Below are positions 18,078 to 27,163 of a stretch of 64,000 bases of DNA, in pieces (positions within the stretch are counted from its first letter, which is position 1; each line of letters begins with the position of its first letter). Both the position numbers and the translations under genes were made by a program. Under the pieces are notes generated by a model. That model did not search any database. It saw only the letters and a program-made list of their open reading frames with translations, and had not been told where the DNA came from. Origin of the DNA: Shewanella pneumatophori (GTDB taxonomy: Bacteria > Pseudomonadota > Gammaproteobacteria > Enterobacterales > Shewanellaceae); the NCBI RefSeq assembly GCF_023283895.1, contig NZ_JAKILB010000014.1:62001-126000 (forward strand), given 5' to 3'.

Positions 18078-18832
18078 TTCCTTGCCTCGATGTTAAAGAA
18101 GGCAAAGTCGTAAAAGGAGTACAATTTCGTAATCACGAAATTGTCGGTGATATCGTTCCCCTCGCTCAGCGTTATGCTGAAGAAGGCGCCGATGAATTGG
18201 TGTTTTATGATATTACCGCAAGCGCGCACGATAGAGTCATAGATAAGTCTTGGGTGAGCCGCGTTGCTGAACGTATTGATATTCCATTTTGCGTTGCTGG
18301 CGGCATAAGAAGCATCGAACAAGCAAGAGAAAAACTGGCATTTGGCGCTGATAAAATCTCAATCAATTCACCAGCGCTAACCGATCCAAGCCTGATTGCC
18401 CGCTTACAAGATGAGTTTGGTCGCCAGTGCATTGTTATAGGTATTGACTCTTATTATGACGCAGCGACAGACAGCTACAAAGTAAAGCAATTTACCGGTG
18501 ATGAAGCCGCAACCAAAGATACTCAGTGGTACACCCAAGACTGGGTTAGCGAGGTGCAAAAGCAGGGCTGTGGCGAAATAGTGTTAAATGTAATGAACCA
18601 AGATGGCGTAAGACAAGGTTATGACATTAAACAACTCTCAATGATTAGAGCGATTTGCGATGTGCCACTCATCGCCTCAGGTGGCGCCGGTACCATGGCG
18701 CACTTTAAAGATGTTTTTGCCGAGGCTAACGTTGATGCCGCCCTTGCAGCAAGCGTGTTTCACAAAGGCATTATCGATATCCAAGATTTAAAGCGTTACT
18801 TGAAAGACAACCACATTGCCGTACGCCTTTAA
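18059..18832 (+). CDS. hisF: Imidazole glycerol phosphate synthase, cyclase subunit HisF
   Basis: The barrel subunit that condenses PRFAR with ammonia from HisH to give IGP and AICAR. RIVPCLDVKEGKVVKGV contains the first catalytic Asp, and VMNQDGVRQGYD the second. VAGGIRS and ASGGAGTMAHF are the phosphate sites. Length, 257 residues, is standard. The start lies inside hisA. The released AICAR re-enters purine synthesis, a link to purC about 2 kb downstream, although purC is separately transcribed. Confidence 0.98.
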   Translation: MLAKRIVPCLDVKEGKVVKGVQFRNHEIVGDIVPLAQRYAEEGADELVFYDITASAHDRVIDKSWVSRVAERIDIPFCVAGGIRSIEQAREKLAFGADKISINSPALTDPSLIARLQDEFGRQCIVIGIDSYYDAATDSYKVKQFTGDEAATKDTQWYTQDWVSEVQKQGCGEIVLNVMNQDGVRQGYDIKQLSMIRAICDVPLIASGGAGTMAHFKDVFAEANVDAALAASVFHKGIIDIQDLKRYLKDNHIAVRL

Positions 18833-18869
18833 ACTTACACCAGTATTGAATCGAATTTAAGGATGTAAC

Positions 18870-19511
18870 ATGAATAAACTAGAGCAAAATGAGTCACAAG
18901 CAAGTGACCTTATTGGTCAGCTGGATTGGGACAAAACTGACGGCTTAATTCCAGCCATTGTGCAAAATCACCTAACCGGCAAAGTATTAATGCTAGGCTA
19001 TATGGATAAAGCCGCGCTAGACGTAACCCTATCTAGCAAAAAAGTCACCTTTTATAGCCGCAGTAAACAAAGACTCTGGACGAAGGGAGAAACCTCTGGC
19101 AACACCTTAGACTTAGTCGCCATCGACAAAGATTGTGATAATGACAGCTTATTAATACAAGTTATTCCAAATGGGCCCACTTGTCACAAAGGCACTGAAA
19201 GCTGCTGGAAAGATGGCAAAGTCCATAGTTTTATCGATAACTTACAAACATTAATCGCATCACGCAAAGGCCAAGATCCTGAGTCGAGCTACACTGCTCA
19301 TCTTTTTGAGCGAGGCACTAAGAGAATTGCACAAAAGGTTGGCGAAGAAGGACTGGAAACCGCGTTAGCCGCAGCAACTAATGACAAGCCTGAATTAATT
19401 GATGAGGCGTCAGATCTTATCTATCACTTGTTAGTTCTACTTGAAGATCAAGAGCTAAGCATGCAGGACATCAACCTTAACTTGATGAACAGACATAACA
19501 AATCTAAGTAA
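18870..19511 (+). CDS. hisI: Bifunctional PRA-CH / PRA-PH (HisIE)
   Basis: It performs pathway steps two and three. The N-terminal phosphoribosyl-AMP cyclohydrolase domain (about 1-115) has VLMLGYMDKAAL, TFYSRSKQRLWTKGETSGN and the metal-binding DKDCDND and CHKGTESCW. The C-terminal phosphoribosyl-ATP pyrophosphohydrolase domain has LFERGTKRIAQKVGEEGLET and DLIYHLLVLL. AAGGATG lies upstream, and the gap to hisF is 37 bases. It is the last gene of the operon. Confidence 0.98.
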   Translation: MNKLEQNESQASDLIGQLDWDKTDGLIPAIVQNHLTGKVLMLGYMDKAALDVTLSSKKVTFYSRSKQRLWTKGETSGNTLDLVAIDKDCDNDSLLIQVIPNGPTCHKGTESCWKDGKVHSFIDNLQTLIASRKGQDPESSYTAHLFERGTKRIAQKVGEEGLETALAAATNDKPELIDEASDLIYHLLVLLEDQELSMQDINLNLMNRHNKSK

Positions 19512-19526
19512 GATCAATCGACATTG

Positions 19527-19548
19527 TGGAGCGTGTCGCCGCGCTCCA
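19527..19548 (+). terminator. Possible terminator after hisI
   Basis: TGGAGCG/CGCTCCA form a 7-bp stem with an 8-base loop, 15 bases after the hisI stop. The following GTTATCATTTTA is a poor T-tract, so termination may be weak. The rest of the gap to 19884 shows no gene. Confidence 0.4.
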
Positions 19549-19884
19549 GTTATCATTTTACCAGTTATGAATCTTGTGTTTATTTTACAACCAAATTCAT
19601 CTCAGTCTACAAGTCTAGTGATTCAAGTCCTCTATGTAATCTAGCGCGAGTCACTGACTCAGGCTGGCAAATTCAAACAAAATAAAGTTGTTAAAACTGC
19701 ATAAAATCCGTCACCCCTATAAAATTATACTTTAAAAAACAAGTGCATTAGTATAAATAGTGCGCTAGCATAAATTTGCATTTAAATCGCTAACCGCTTT
19801 TGGCAGCGGCGTTACCAACCAGCGAAAAAATACGACAGATAAACGTACTATTACCCTGGCTTGATTAAAATCGGTGATATCGAT

Positions 19885-20664
19885 ATGAAATTCATCAATG
19901 CTGTTTTTACCGCTGCAATATTACTCTTTGGCTACAGCCCTTTCCATTCAAAAGCCTGTGAGTTGACCTATTTGGTGATTGCCAATCAAGCCGAACCATT
20001 TCAAATTAACACTTCAAACCATCAGTCACACTCTGGGATCATTAGTGATGTCGTTAGTCTATTAGCTGCAAAAAAACCTTTTAGCTACACCACTCACGTT
20101 ATGCCCTTCAAGCGTTATGTTCATGAAATAAAAAAGCAAACCTATAGCAACTGGATAAGCTACGGCTCACCAATGTGGCGCACAACGGCCGATAATCGTT
20201 ACCAAAATAAACGACTATCTAAACAGCCACTGTTTCGTGCAAGCCACTTGTTAGTGCAGCGCAACAGTGACCCCCAGCACTACCAACAAGTTGAAGACCT
20301 ATTTGGTAAGACGGTTATTTTACTAAAAGGATTTGATTACCCAGGGCTTGCGCCCTATATAGCCAGCGGCCAAATCAAAAAAATTGGTTTTAAAAGCCAT
20401 CAAAGTGCATTAAATGCATTAAACAACCAGCGCGGAGATCTGTTTGTCGAGATGGAAAGCCGGATCCGCTATGCTATTAAACAACATAATATTGACCCAA
20501 ATACCTTTAAATTTACTGATATTGCTCACATCACCCCCTCACTTAATATCCATTTAGCCTTTGGCAACGGTGTTAAGCAAACGACGGTGGATTGGATTGA
20601 CGATCAAATCATAATCATGAAAGCCACTGGAAAACTTGAGGCGATAATTAATCGGTATCAATAG
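19885..20664 (+). CDS. Periplasmic solute-binding protein (SBP family 3-like)
   Basis: A 259-residue exported protein with a signal peptide MKFINAVFTAAILLFGYSPF, cleaved near SKA-CE. It has the outline of an amino-acid-type family 3 binding protein: LTYLVIANQAEPFQI, GIISDVVSLLAAK, then a hinge and VEDLFGKTVILLKGFDYPG, RGDLFVEMESRI and a C-terminal lobe. The frame extends to a TTG at 19861, but the ATG at 19885 starts a proper signal sequence. No transporter genes are adjacent, so it may be an orphan ligand sensor as often seen in Shewanella-type genomes. The ligand is unknown. Confidence 0.75.
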   Translation: MKFINAVFTAAILLFGYSPFHSKACELTYLVIANQAEPFQINTSNHQSHSGIISDVVSLLAAKKPFSYTTHVMPFKRYVHEIKKQTYSNWISYGSPMWRTTADNRYQNKRLSKQPLFRASHLLVQRNSDPQHYQQVEDLFGKTVILLKGFDYPGLAPYIASGQIKKIGFKSHQSALNALNNQRGDLFVEMESRIRYAIKQHNIDPNTFKFTDIAHITPSLNIHLAFGNGVKQTTVDWIDDQIIIMKATGKLEAIINRYQ

Positions 20665-20838
20665 TTTTTAGCAGGATAATATGTCAATTCATTGTTCTAA
20701 CTAGCGCGCATTTTGCATTATAGGAAACACTGTTTTCAAATTGTATAAAACTGTTATTGCTAGGGTGTTGCACCCGAGAACTTCTGTTACAATCTGCGCC
20801 ACTAAAATTAAGCTTCTCAATAATAAAAAGTGTGCCCT

Positions 20839-21942
20839 ATGAATCTTGCAGATAAAGTTTTAGTCGTAAATGACAACCTTCCTATTCGTACCAACAAACC
20901 TGTGCATTCAGGTAAAGTTCGCAGTGTTTACTGGTTAACCGAAGAAGATAGTGCTCGGTTAATTAAAGACAAAGGTTACGATGTCCCAGCCGATGCTCCA
21001 CTTGCGATTATGGTGATCAGTGACCGTATTTCTGCATTCGATTGTGTTTGGCAAGGTGAAAATGGTCTAAATGGTGTACCAGGTAAAGGAACAGCGCTAA
21101 ATGCTATTTCTAACCACTGGTTCAAGCTTTTCAAAGACAAAGGTTTAGCCGACAGCCACATTTTAGATATTCCACACCCGCTAGTATGGATTGTTCAGAA
21201 AGCCCGCCCAGTAATGATTGAAGCGATTGCTCGTCAATATATCACTGGCTCAATGTGGCGTTCATACACTAAAGGTGAACGTGAATTCTGTGGCATCACC
21301 ATCCCTGAAGGCTTAGAGAAAGACCAAAAACTACCTGAACTGTTAATCACTCCTTCAACCAAAGGTGTACTAACAGGTCTTGAAGGCGTGCCTGAAGCTG
21401 ATGATGTGAACGTATCGCGCAGCGACATCGAACGTCATGTCGATGGCTTTAACTTCAGCAACCTTGCTGATATTGATCTTTACGAGAAGCTGCTAAAAGA
21501 AGGCTTTGATGTGATCAGCGATGCATTAGCAGAGCACGATCAGATTTTCGTTGATACTAAGTTTGAATTTGGCTACGTCAATGACGCCGCAGGCAACGAA
21601 AAGCTTATCTATATGGATGAGGTTGGTACACCTGATAGCTCACGCATCTGGGACGGCTCATCGCACCGTGATGGCAAGATCATTGAGCAGTCTAAAGAAG
21701 GCTTCCGTCAATGGTTACTAAACCACTTCCCAGATCCAGATATCTTGTTAAATAAGAATCGCATGGAAGAGCGCTTTGCTTTAGCTGCTGACAATAAACT
21801 ACCTGAATCAGTGATGATGGAGATCTCCAATACTTATGTAGGTATTGCAGAGAAAATCATTGGTCAGAAACTACACATTAGCGAAAATCCAAAGCAAGAA
21901 ATCATCGATATCTTACGTGACGAATATCAGCTAATCGTATAA
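20839..21942 (+). CDS. purC: Phosphoribosylaminoimidazole-succinocarboxamide synthase (SAICAR synthetase, long form)
   Basis: An ATP-dependent ligase joining CAIR and aspartate in purine synthesis. HSGKVRSVYWL forms the N-terminal ATP site. VISDRISAFDCVW, EAIARQYITGSMWRSY, FVDTKFEFGY and IYMDEVGTPDSSRIW are family signatures. At 367 residues it is the longer type found in Shewanella-like bacteria, not the E. coli-size 237-residue enzyme. A GTG at 20830 is in frame, but the ATG at 20839 gives the family N-terminus MNLADKVLVV. A strong bidirectional terminator follows. Confidence 0.96.
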   Translation: MNLADKVLVVNDNLPIRTNKPVHSGKVRSVYWLTEEDSARLIKDKGYDVPADAPLAIMVISDRISAFDCVWQGENGLNGVPGKGTALNAISNHWFKLFKDKGLADSHILDIPHPLVWIVQKARPVMIEAIARQYITGSMWRSYTKGEREFCGITIPEGLEKDQKLPELLITPSTKGVLTGLEGVPEADDVNVSRSDIERHVDGFNFSNLADIDLYEKLLKEGFDVISDALAEHDQIFVDTKFEFGYVNDAAGNEKLIYMDEVGTPDSSRIWDGSSHRDGKIIEQSKEGFRQWLLNHFPDPDILLNKNRMEERFALAADNKLPESVMMEISNTYVGIAEKIIGQKLHISENPKQEIIDILRDEYQLIV

Positions 21943-21973
21943 CTGCGACTGCAGTTAAAATTGAAGAGCATTA

Positions 21974-22003
21974 AAAAAGCCGCAATATCTATTGCGGCTT
22001 TTT
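21974..22003. terminator. Bidirectional terminator between purC and the lpxM-like gene
   Basis: The 13-bp stem AAAAAGCCGCAAT/ATTGCGGCTTTTT with loop ATCT has A- and T-runs on both sides and serves both converging genes. Confidence 0.92.
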
Positions 22004-22019
22004 AGTTTATATCGAACTA

Positions 22020-22958
22020 TTAGTGATAAATCGATGGCTCGCCTTCAGGACGTGTTTTTAGCACACGCAAGAACCACATATACTGTTCAGGATAAGCTAA
22101 GATCACCTGCTCTACCGCTTTATTTAATGCGATAGCTTCGTTCTCTTTGCCTTGCATGGTTTCAGGATCAATCGCAGGCATGACCGTTAAATCAAAATGA
22201 CGCTTTTTCTGATCGTAACCAATCTTAACCGGCATAACTTGGGCATTACCCGCCTGAGCCAAACGCCCAACAACAGGTAAAGTCGCCTTAGTTGTACCTA
22301 AAAATGGCGCAAATACGCTTTTATCTCGGCCAAGATCTTCATCCGGCAGATAAAAGAAACTGTTATCTTGTTTTAACTCACTAAGCAGCGCACGAATGCC
22401 CGCTTCTCGCATGTATATATTGCCGCCTTGTGAGCTTCTCATACGATTATTAAACCAGTTAAACAAGCCATTTTTATGTGCCTTAGCCATAGAGACCATA
22501 GGCAAGTCTAAGTTTAACCTAAGGCCTGCATACTCAATGCCCCATACATGCGGCATAATAAATATCACTGGCTGGCCTGCTGCTCTTGCTTGCTCAACAT
22601 GCTCAAAACCGTGCAATTGCACTCGGCGTCTCATATGAGCGCGAGATTTCAACATAAGTTCTGACTGTGCCAATAAAATCATCACAAAATTTTCAACGTT
22701 GTCTTTTACCAACGCCTCAATCTCATCTTTAGATTTATCAGGGAAACAAGTTGTTAAGTTAGCTCGTGCGACCTTAATTGGCTTTTTAGCAATCCTCATC
22801 ACCAACTTTGCTAATACTTTAGCAATCGGATCACGCAACCAAGCAGGCATTAAGCCAAACACCACCAGCACTAAAATCGCGACCCAAGTTAGCCAATATT
22901 TAGGATGTAACAAGCTAACGTTAAAACGGCGGTCAAAATACTTTGGCTTTCTAGACAA
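22020..22958 (-). CDS. lpxM: Lipid A late acyltransferase (LpxM-like)
   Basis: An inner-membrane acyltransferase that adds a secondary acyl chain to the lipid A precursor. One membrane anchor lies near the N-terminus (YWLTWVAILVLVVFGLMPAW). The catalytic HX4E motif is HVWGIE. FYLPDEDLGRDKSVFAPF, the TKATLPVVGRLA block and the end EQYMWFLRVLKTRPEGEPSIY resemble LpxM more than LpxL. The frame extends to a TTG at 22985, but AGAGG is spaced seven bases before a TTG at 22958, giving 312 residues. It lies downstream of the ihfA terminator, so it probably has its own promoter or depends on read-through. Confidence 0.87.
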   Translation of the reverse strand: MSRKPKYFDRRFNVSLLHPKYWLTWVAILVLVVFGLMPAWLRDPIAKVLAKLVMRIAKKPIKVARANLTTCFPDKSKDEIEALVKDNVENFVMILLAQSELMLKSRAHMRRRVQLHGFEHVEQARAAGQPVIFIMPHVWGIEYAGLRLNLDLPMVSMAKAHKNGLFNWFNNRMRSSQGGNIYMREAGIRALLSELKQDNSFFYLPDEDLGRDKSVFAPFLGTTKATLPVVGRLAQAGNAQVMPVKIGYDQKKRHFDLTVMPAIDPETMQGKENEAIALNKAVEQVILAYPEQYMWFLRVLKTRPEGEPSIYH

Positions 22959-22988
22959 AAGCAAACCTCTACTGCAAGTTAACAACAG

Positions 22989-23011
22989 AAAAAGCCACTC
23001 TATTGAGTGGC
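22989..23011 (-). terminator. Terminator after ihfA
   Basis: On the minus strand GCCACTC, loop AATA and GAGTGGC are followed by TTTTTC. It lies 25 bases after the ihfA stop, immediately before the lpxM-like gene. Confidence 0.85.
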
Positions 23012-23035
23012 CTCTTCATTACGACACTAATGCAA

Positions 23036-23332
23036 TTACTTCTTTGCGTTAGCCTCTTCGACGCGGCTTTTCAGCTTCTGTCCTGGACGGAACGTTACTA
23101 CACGACGTGCCGAAATTGGGATATCTTCTCCCGTCTTTGGGTTCCTTCCCGGTCTTTGATTCTTGTCCCTCAGGTCAAAGTTGCCAAAGCCAGATAGCTT
23201 GACCTGCTCACCACTTTCAAGAGCTTGACGAATTTCTTCGAAAAACGTCTCTACCATCTCTTTCGCTACTCTCTTGTTGATGCCTAGCGTTTCAAAAAGA
23301 TGTTCTGCCATTTCGGCTTTGGTAAGTGCCAT
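23036..23332 (-). CDS. ihfA: Integration host factor subunit alpha
   Basis: A small DNA-bending protein that pairs with IhfB and shapes nucleoids, recombination sites and sigma-54 promoters. The 98-residue length is standard. Family features are [19 protein letters not shown], the [18 protein letters not shown] arm carrying the intercalating proline, and [19 protein letters not shown]. It starts four bases after pheT and is probably co-transcribed as pheS-pheT-ihfA, as in E. coli. Confidence 0.98.
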
Positions 23333-23336
23333 ACTT

Positions 23337-25724
23337 TTAGTCCCTCAACGATGCGTTGAACTCGTCCTTCAGAGCAGAAACCACTACTTCTACCATCTCC
23401 GCGATTTCTTTTTCTTCCAGTGTACGAGCGTTGTCTTGTAATAAGAGTGCTATTGCAAGGCTCTTTTTGCCTTCCTCTACACCTTTACCTCGGTATACAT
23501 CGAACAAGTTTATGCCAACCAACTGATTTTCGCCAACTTTTCTTATCATTTTTACAACATCATCGGCTGAAATTGCGTCATCTACTACGATGGCGATATC
23601 ACGACGGTTTGCTGGAAACTTAGATACAGTCTGGGCTAGCGGCAAATTAGCGTGCAATAAAGCGTCTAATTCTAGCTCGAAAATAATTGTTTTTCCGTTT
23701 AGGCCAAATGGCTTTTCTAGGCTTGGATGAACCGTACCTATAATACCAATTACGCGATCATCTCTTAAGATTTCAGCGCATTGCCCCGGATGTAAGGCTG
23801 GGTGTGTTGCCGCTCTGAAACTAAATTCAGTATCAGCAACAGTCAAACCGATGACTGCTTCTAAGTCACCTTTGAGGTCAAAGAAATCAACTGTTTTTGA
23901 CTCCATTGTCCAATGCTCATCGTTTTGATTACCCGCAATGACGGCTGCAAGCATAGGTTGTTGTGACACACCTGATTCTGCATTTTCATTTGGTACAAAA
24001 CGTAGACCTGTTTCAAACAGTCTGACACGGTTTTGTTGACGGCTTTGGTTATAACCAACTGCAGTCAAAAGACCTGTGAACATAGACAGACGCATTGCAG
24101 ACATCTCTACCGAAATTGGGTTCGGTAAGATCATTGCTTCTGCACCTGGGTGAATCAACTCTTGTTGCTTAGGATCAACAAAGCTATAAGTAACAGCTTC
24201 TTGGAAACCACGAGCAACCAACATACTGCGCACGCGCTTAATGTTGATGTTTGATTCTTTATGATCAGACATGCTTAATTGCGCAACAGGCGCAATATTT
24301 GGAATATTGTTGTAACCGTAAATACGGGCAACTTCTTCAATTAAATCTTCTTCAATTGCCATGTCAAAGCGATAAGTTGCTGTGGTTACATTCCACAGCC
24401 CTTCAGCGACTTCAACAACAAAGCCTAAACGCTCTAGGATTTCAGTCACATCGTTATCTTCAATGTGGTGACCTAGGGTTTTATCTAGCTTGCTACGACG
24501 TAGCACGATTTGTGCAGGCTTTGGTAGGTGTTCGTCAGATTTAGCTTCAACGACAGGACCCGCTTCACCGCCACAAATATCTAGTACTAGACGGCTCGCG
24601 CGATCCATCACTTTTTGTTGCAGCTCTGGGTCAACGCCACGCTCAAAACGGTGTGATGCATCAGTATGCAGACCGATCTTACGTGCTTTACCTAAAATAG
24701 CTAAAGGTGCGAAGAAAGCACACTCTAACAAAATATCAGTAGTTTCAGTGGTAACGCCACTGTGCTCGCCACCAAATACACCCGCAAGTGCTAATGGTTT
24801 AGCTTGGTCAGCAATGATCAACATGCCTTCTGGAATGGTGATTTCATTGCCATCAAGTAATGTTAGCTTTTCTTCGCCCTTAGGCTTACGCACTTGAATG
24901 CCACCATCTAACTTAGCTAAGTCAAATGCGTGCATTGGTTGACCAAATTCAATCAACACAAAGTTAGTGATATCAACAATTGGGTCGATAGAGCGAATAC
25001 CGCTGCGACGCAACTTCTCTTGCATCCATAGTGGTGTTTCTGCTTTAACGTTAACGTTTTTAATCACACGGCCCAAGTAACGACCACACTCTTGTGGCTC
25101 TTGCACATCAATGCTCACTTCATCAGTGATAGTTGCTGCAACAGCTTCCCAAGCAGGTTCTGTTACTGCTTGACGGTTAAGAACACCAACTTCACGAGCA
25201 AGACCAGCCATACCTAAACAATCTGCTCGGTTAGCCGTTAAATCAACGTCAATGACCGCATCGTTTAGATCTAGGTATTCACGTACGTCTTGACCCACAG
25301 GTGCGTCTAATGGCAATTCAATGATGCCATCACTTTCGATATCAACACCTAGCTCACCAAACGAGCACAACATACCAAATGATGGTTGGCCACGTAATTT
25401 GGCTTTCTTAATTTTGAAGTCACCAGGTAGCACTGCGCCAACCATTGCGACTGCAACTTTAAGGCCTAAACGGCAGTTTGATGCGCCACAAACGATATCG
25501 ATTAGCTCTTCGCCGCCAACATTGATTTTAGTTACGCGCAGTTTGTCTGCATCAGGGTGCTGACCGCACTCAACAACTTCACCAACAACCACACCGCTAA
25601 AGTCAGCCGCTACTGGCTCAACGCCATCAACTTCAAGACCCGCCATGGTAATTTGGTGTGATAATTCTTCGCGGTTAACACTTGGGTTAACCCACTCACG
25701 AAGCCAAGATTCGCTAAATTTCAT
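23337..25724 (-). CDS. pheT: Phenylalanyl-tRNA synthetase beta subunit
   Basis: The 795-residue beta chain of the alpha2-beta2 enzyme. The N-terminal OB-like tRNA-binding domain (about 40-150) has [21 protein letters not shown]. The B3/B4 editing region follows with [10 protein letters not shown] and [18 protein letters not shown]. The B5 domain and a catalytic-like core follow, and a C-terminal RRM-like anticodon-binding domain starts at about [13 protein letters not shown]. coli PheT is 795 residues. It lies 16 bases after pheS and four bases before ihfA. Confidence 0.98.
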
Positions 25725-25740
25725 GCTATTACAGCTCCGT

Positions 25741-26724
25741 TTATTTAAATTGCTTCAGGAAGCGTAGGTCGTTTTCAAAGAATGAACGTAAATCGTTAAC
25801 GCCGTAACGAAGCATTGATAAACGTTCAACACCCATACCGAATGCGAAACCTGAATACTTCTCAGGATCAATTCCGACACTGCGCAGTACATTTGGATGC
25901 ACCATACCGCAACCTAGTACTTCTAACCACTTACCGTTTTTGCCCATCACGTCAACTTCAGCAGAAGGTTCAGTGAATGGGAAGTAAGATGGGCGGAAAC
26001 GTACTTGTAAGTCTTCTTCAAAGAAATTACGTAAGAAGTCGTGCAAAATGCCTTTTAGCTCGGCAAAGTTAACGTTCTCTGCAACCAATAAGCCTTCAAC
26101 CTGATGGAACATCGGCGTATGAGTTTGGTCATAGTCGTTACGGTAAACACGGCCAGGAGAGATAATGCGTAAAGGCGGCTTTTCATGCTCCATAGTACGG
26201 ATCTGCACACCTGAAGTTTGCGTACGTAGCATTACTTTAGGGTTAAAGTAGAACGTGTCATGATCAGCACGAGCAGGATGGTGCTCAGAGATATTTAGTG
26301 CATCGAAGTTATGAAAGTCATCTTCGATTTCTGGGCCGTCTTTAACAACAAAGCCTAACTCACCAAAAAATGCTTCAATACGCTCAATTGTGCGCGTAAC
26401 TGGGTGTAAACCACCATTTTCGATACGACGGCCTGGAAGACTCACATCGATGCTTTCAGCTTTTAACTGAGCTTCAAGCTCGGCAGCCTTTAAACCATCA
26501 ATGCGAATAGAAAGCTGCTGCTGAACCGCTTGCTTAGCTTGGTTCACTGCTTGACCAAACGCAGGCTTTTCTTCTGGAGGCAGTTTACCCATCATTTTCA
26601 TCATGTCGGTGATTTGACCTTTCTTACCAAGGTAATCGACACGGAGGTCATCGAGAGCTTTTAAATCTGTTGCTCCTTCGATGGCGGCTAAAGCCTGTTC
26701 TACGATCTCTGTTAACTGTGACAT
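25741..26724 (-). CDS. pheS: Phenylalanyl-tRNA synthetase alpha subunit
   Basis: The catalytic class II subunit. An N-terminal coiled coil occupies about 1-85. Motif 1 lies in HPVTRTIERIEAFFGELGF, motif 2 in HTPMFHQVEGLLV, and motif 3 in GFAFGMGVERLSMLRYG. Two ATG codons are adjacent. The second is preferred because GGAAGAG is better spaced and the product becomes 327 residues, the usual size. The upstream region holds candidate alternative hairpins (see findings) but no convincing leader peptide. It heads pheST-ihfA. Confidence 0.98.
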   Translation of the reverse strand: MSQLTEIVEQALAAIEGATDLKALDDLRVDYLGKKGQITDMMKMMGKLPPEEKPAFGQAVNQAKQAVQQQLSIRIDGLKAAELEAQLKAESIDVSLPGRRIENGGLHPVTRTIERIEAFFGELGFVVKDGPEIEDDFHNFDALNISEHHPARADHDTFYFNPKVMLRTQTSGVQIRTMEHEKPPLRIISPGRVYRNDYDQTHTPMFHQVEGLLVAENVNFAELKGILHDFLRNFFEEDLQVRFRPSYFPFTEPSAEVDVMGKNGKWLEVLGCGMVHPNVLRSVGIDPEKYSGFAFGMGVERLSMLRYGVNDLRSFFENDLRFLKQFK

Positions 26725-26768
26725 CATCTCTTCCAGTGCAAGTAAGTCTTTGACCTACGACTTTTGGG

Positions 26769-26818
26769 CTAACGTATTTTCTTTGTGAAAATAGAAAAAG
26801 ACTAAAATTTTACGTTAG
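26769..26818 (-). promoter_or_regulatory. Structured leader of pheS
   Basis: On the minus strand an outer pair CTAACG/CGTTAG (26818-26813 with 26774-26769) encloses TATTTTC/GAAAATA (26793-26787 with 26781-26775). A competing pair AGTCTTT/AAAGACT spans further toward pheS. There is no T-run. The rest of the gap 26728-27163 shows nothing I can name. Confidence 0.35.
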
Positions 26819-27163
26819 ACAGCCACATTTGACTAGGCCTAATTCACCTTTTTTGTAGCTAACTACCTATTTTGTTTAGTCCTTATACAAGGCATCGCAA
26901 TCTATTTTCAACTACATCCGCAAATAAAATTAGTTCAACAATTCATCAAAACAAGATAAATAGCTTAGTAAAACGACTAGAAGGCTAGATTTTATACTGC
27001 GCAACTATTCTGTTTCCGAATGCAGATATCTTGATATTCAATATGTTAGCCAGACCGCTGTTTAAAAATAAACCGTACAGTGCAAACTGCTGAAAAATAA
27101 TTTAAGAAACCGCCGCAATGTCCGATAAATAGCTAGGTTGGTGATTTTAAATAAGAGAACATT

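Noticed and set aside
26817..26843. Short peptide MWLSNVKF as a possible pheS leader
   Set aside because: It has only one Phe codon, lacks a good ribosome-binding site, and stops before the hairpin.
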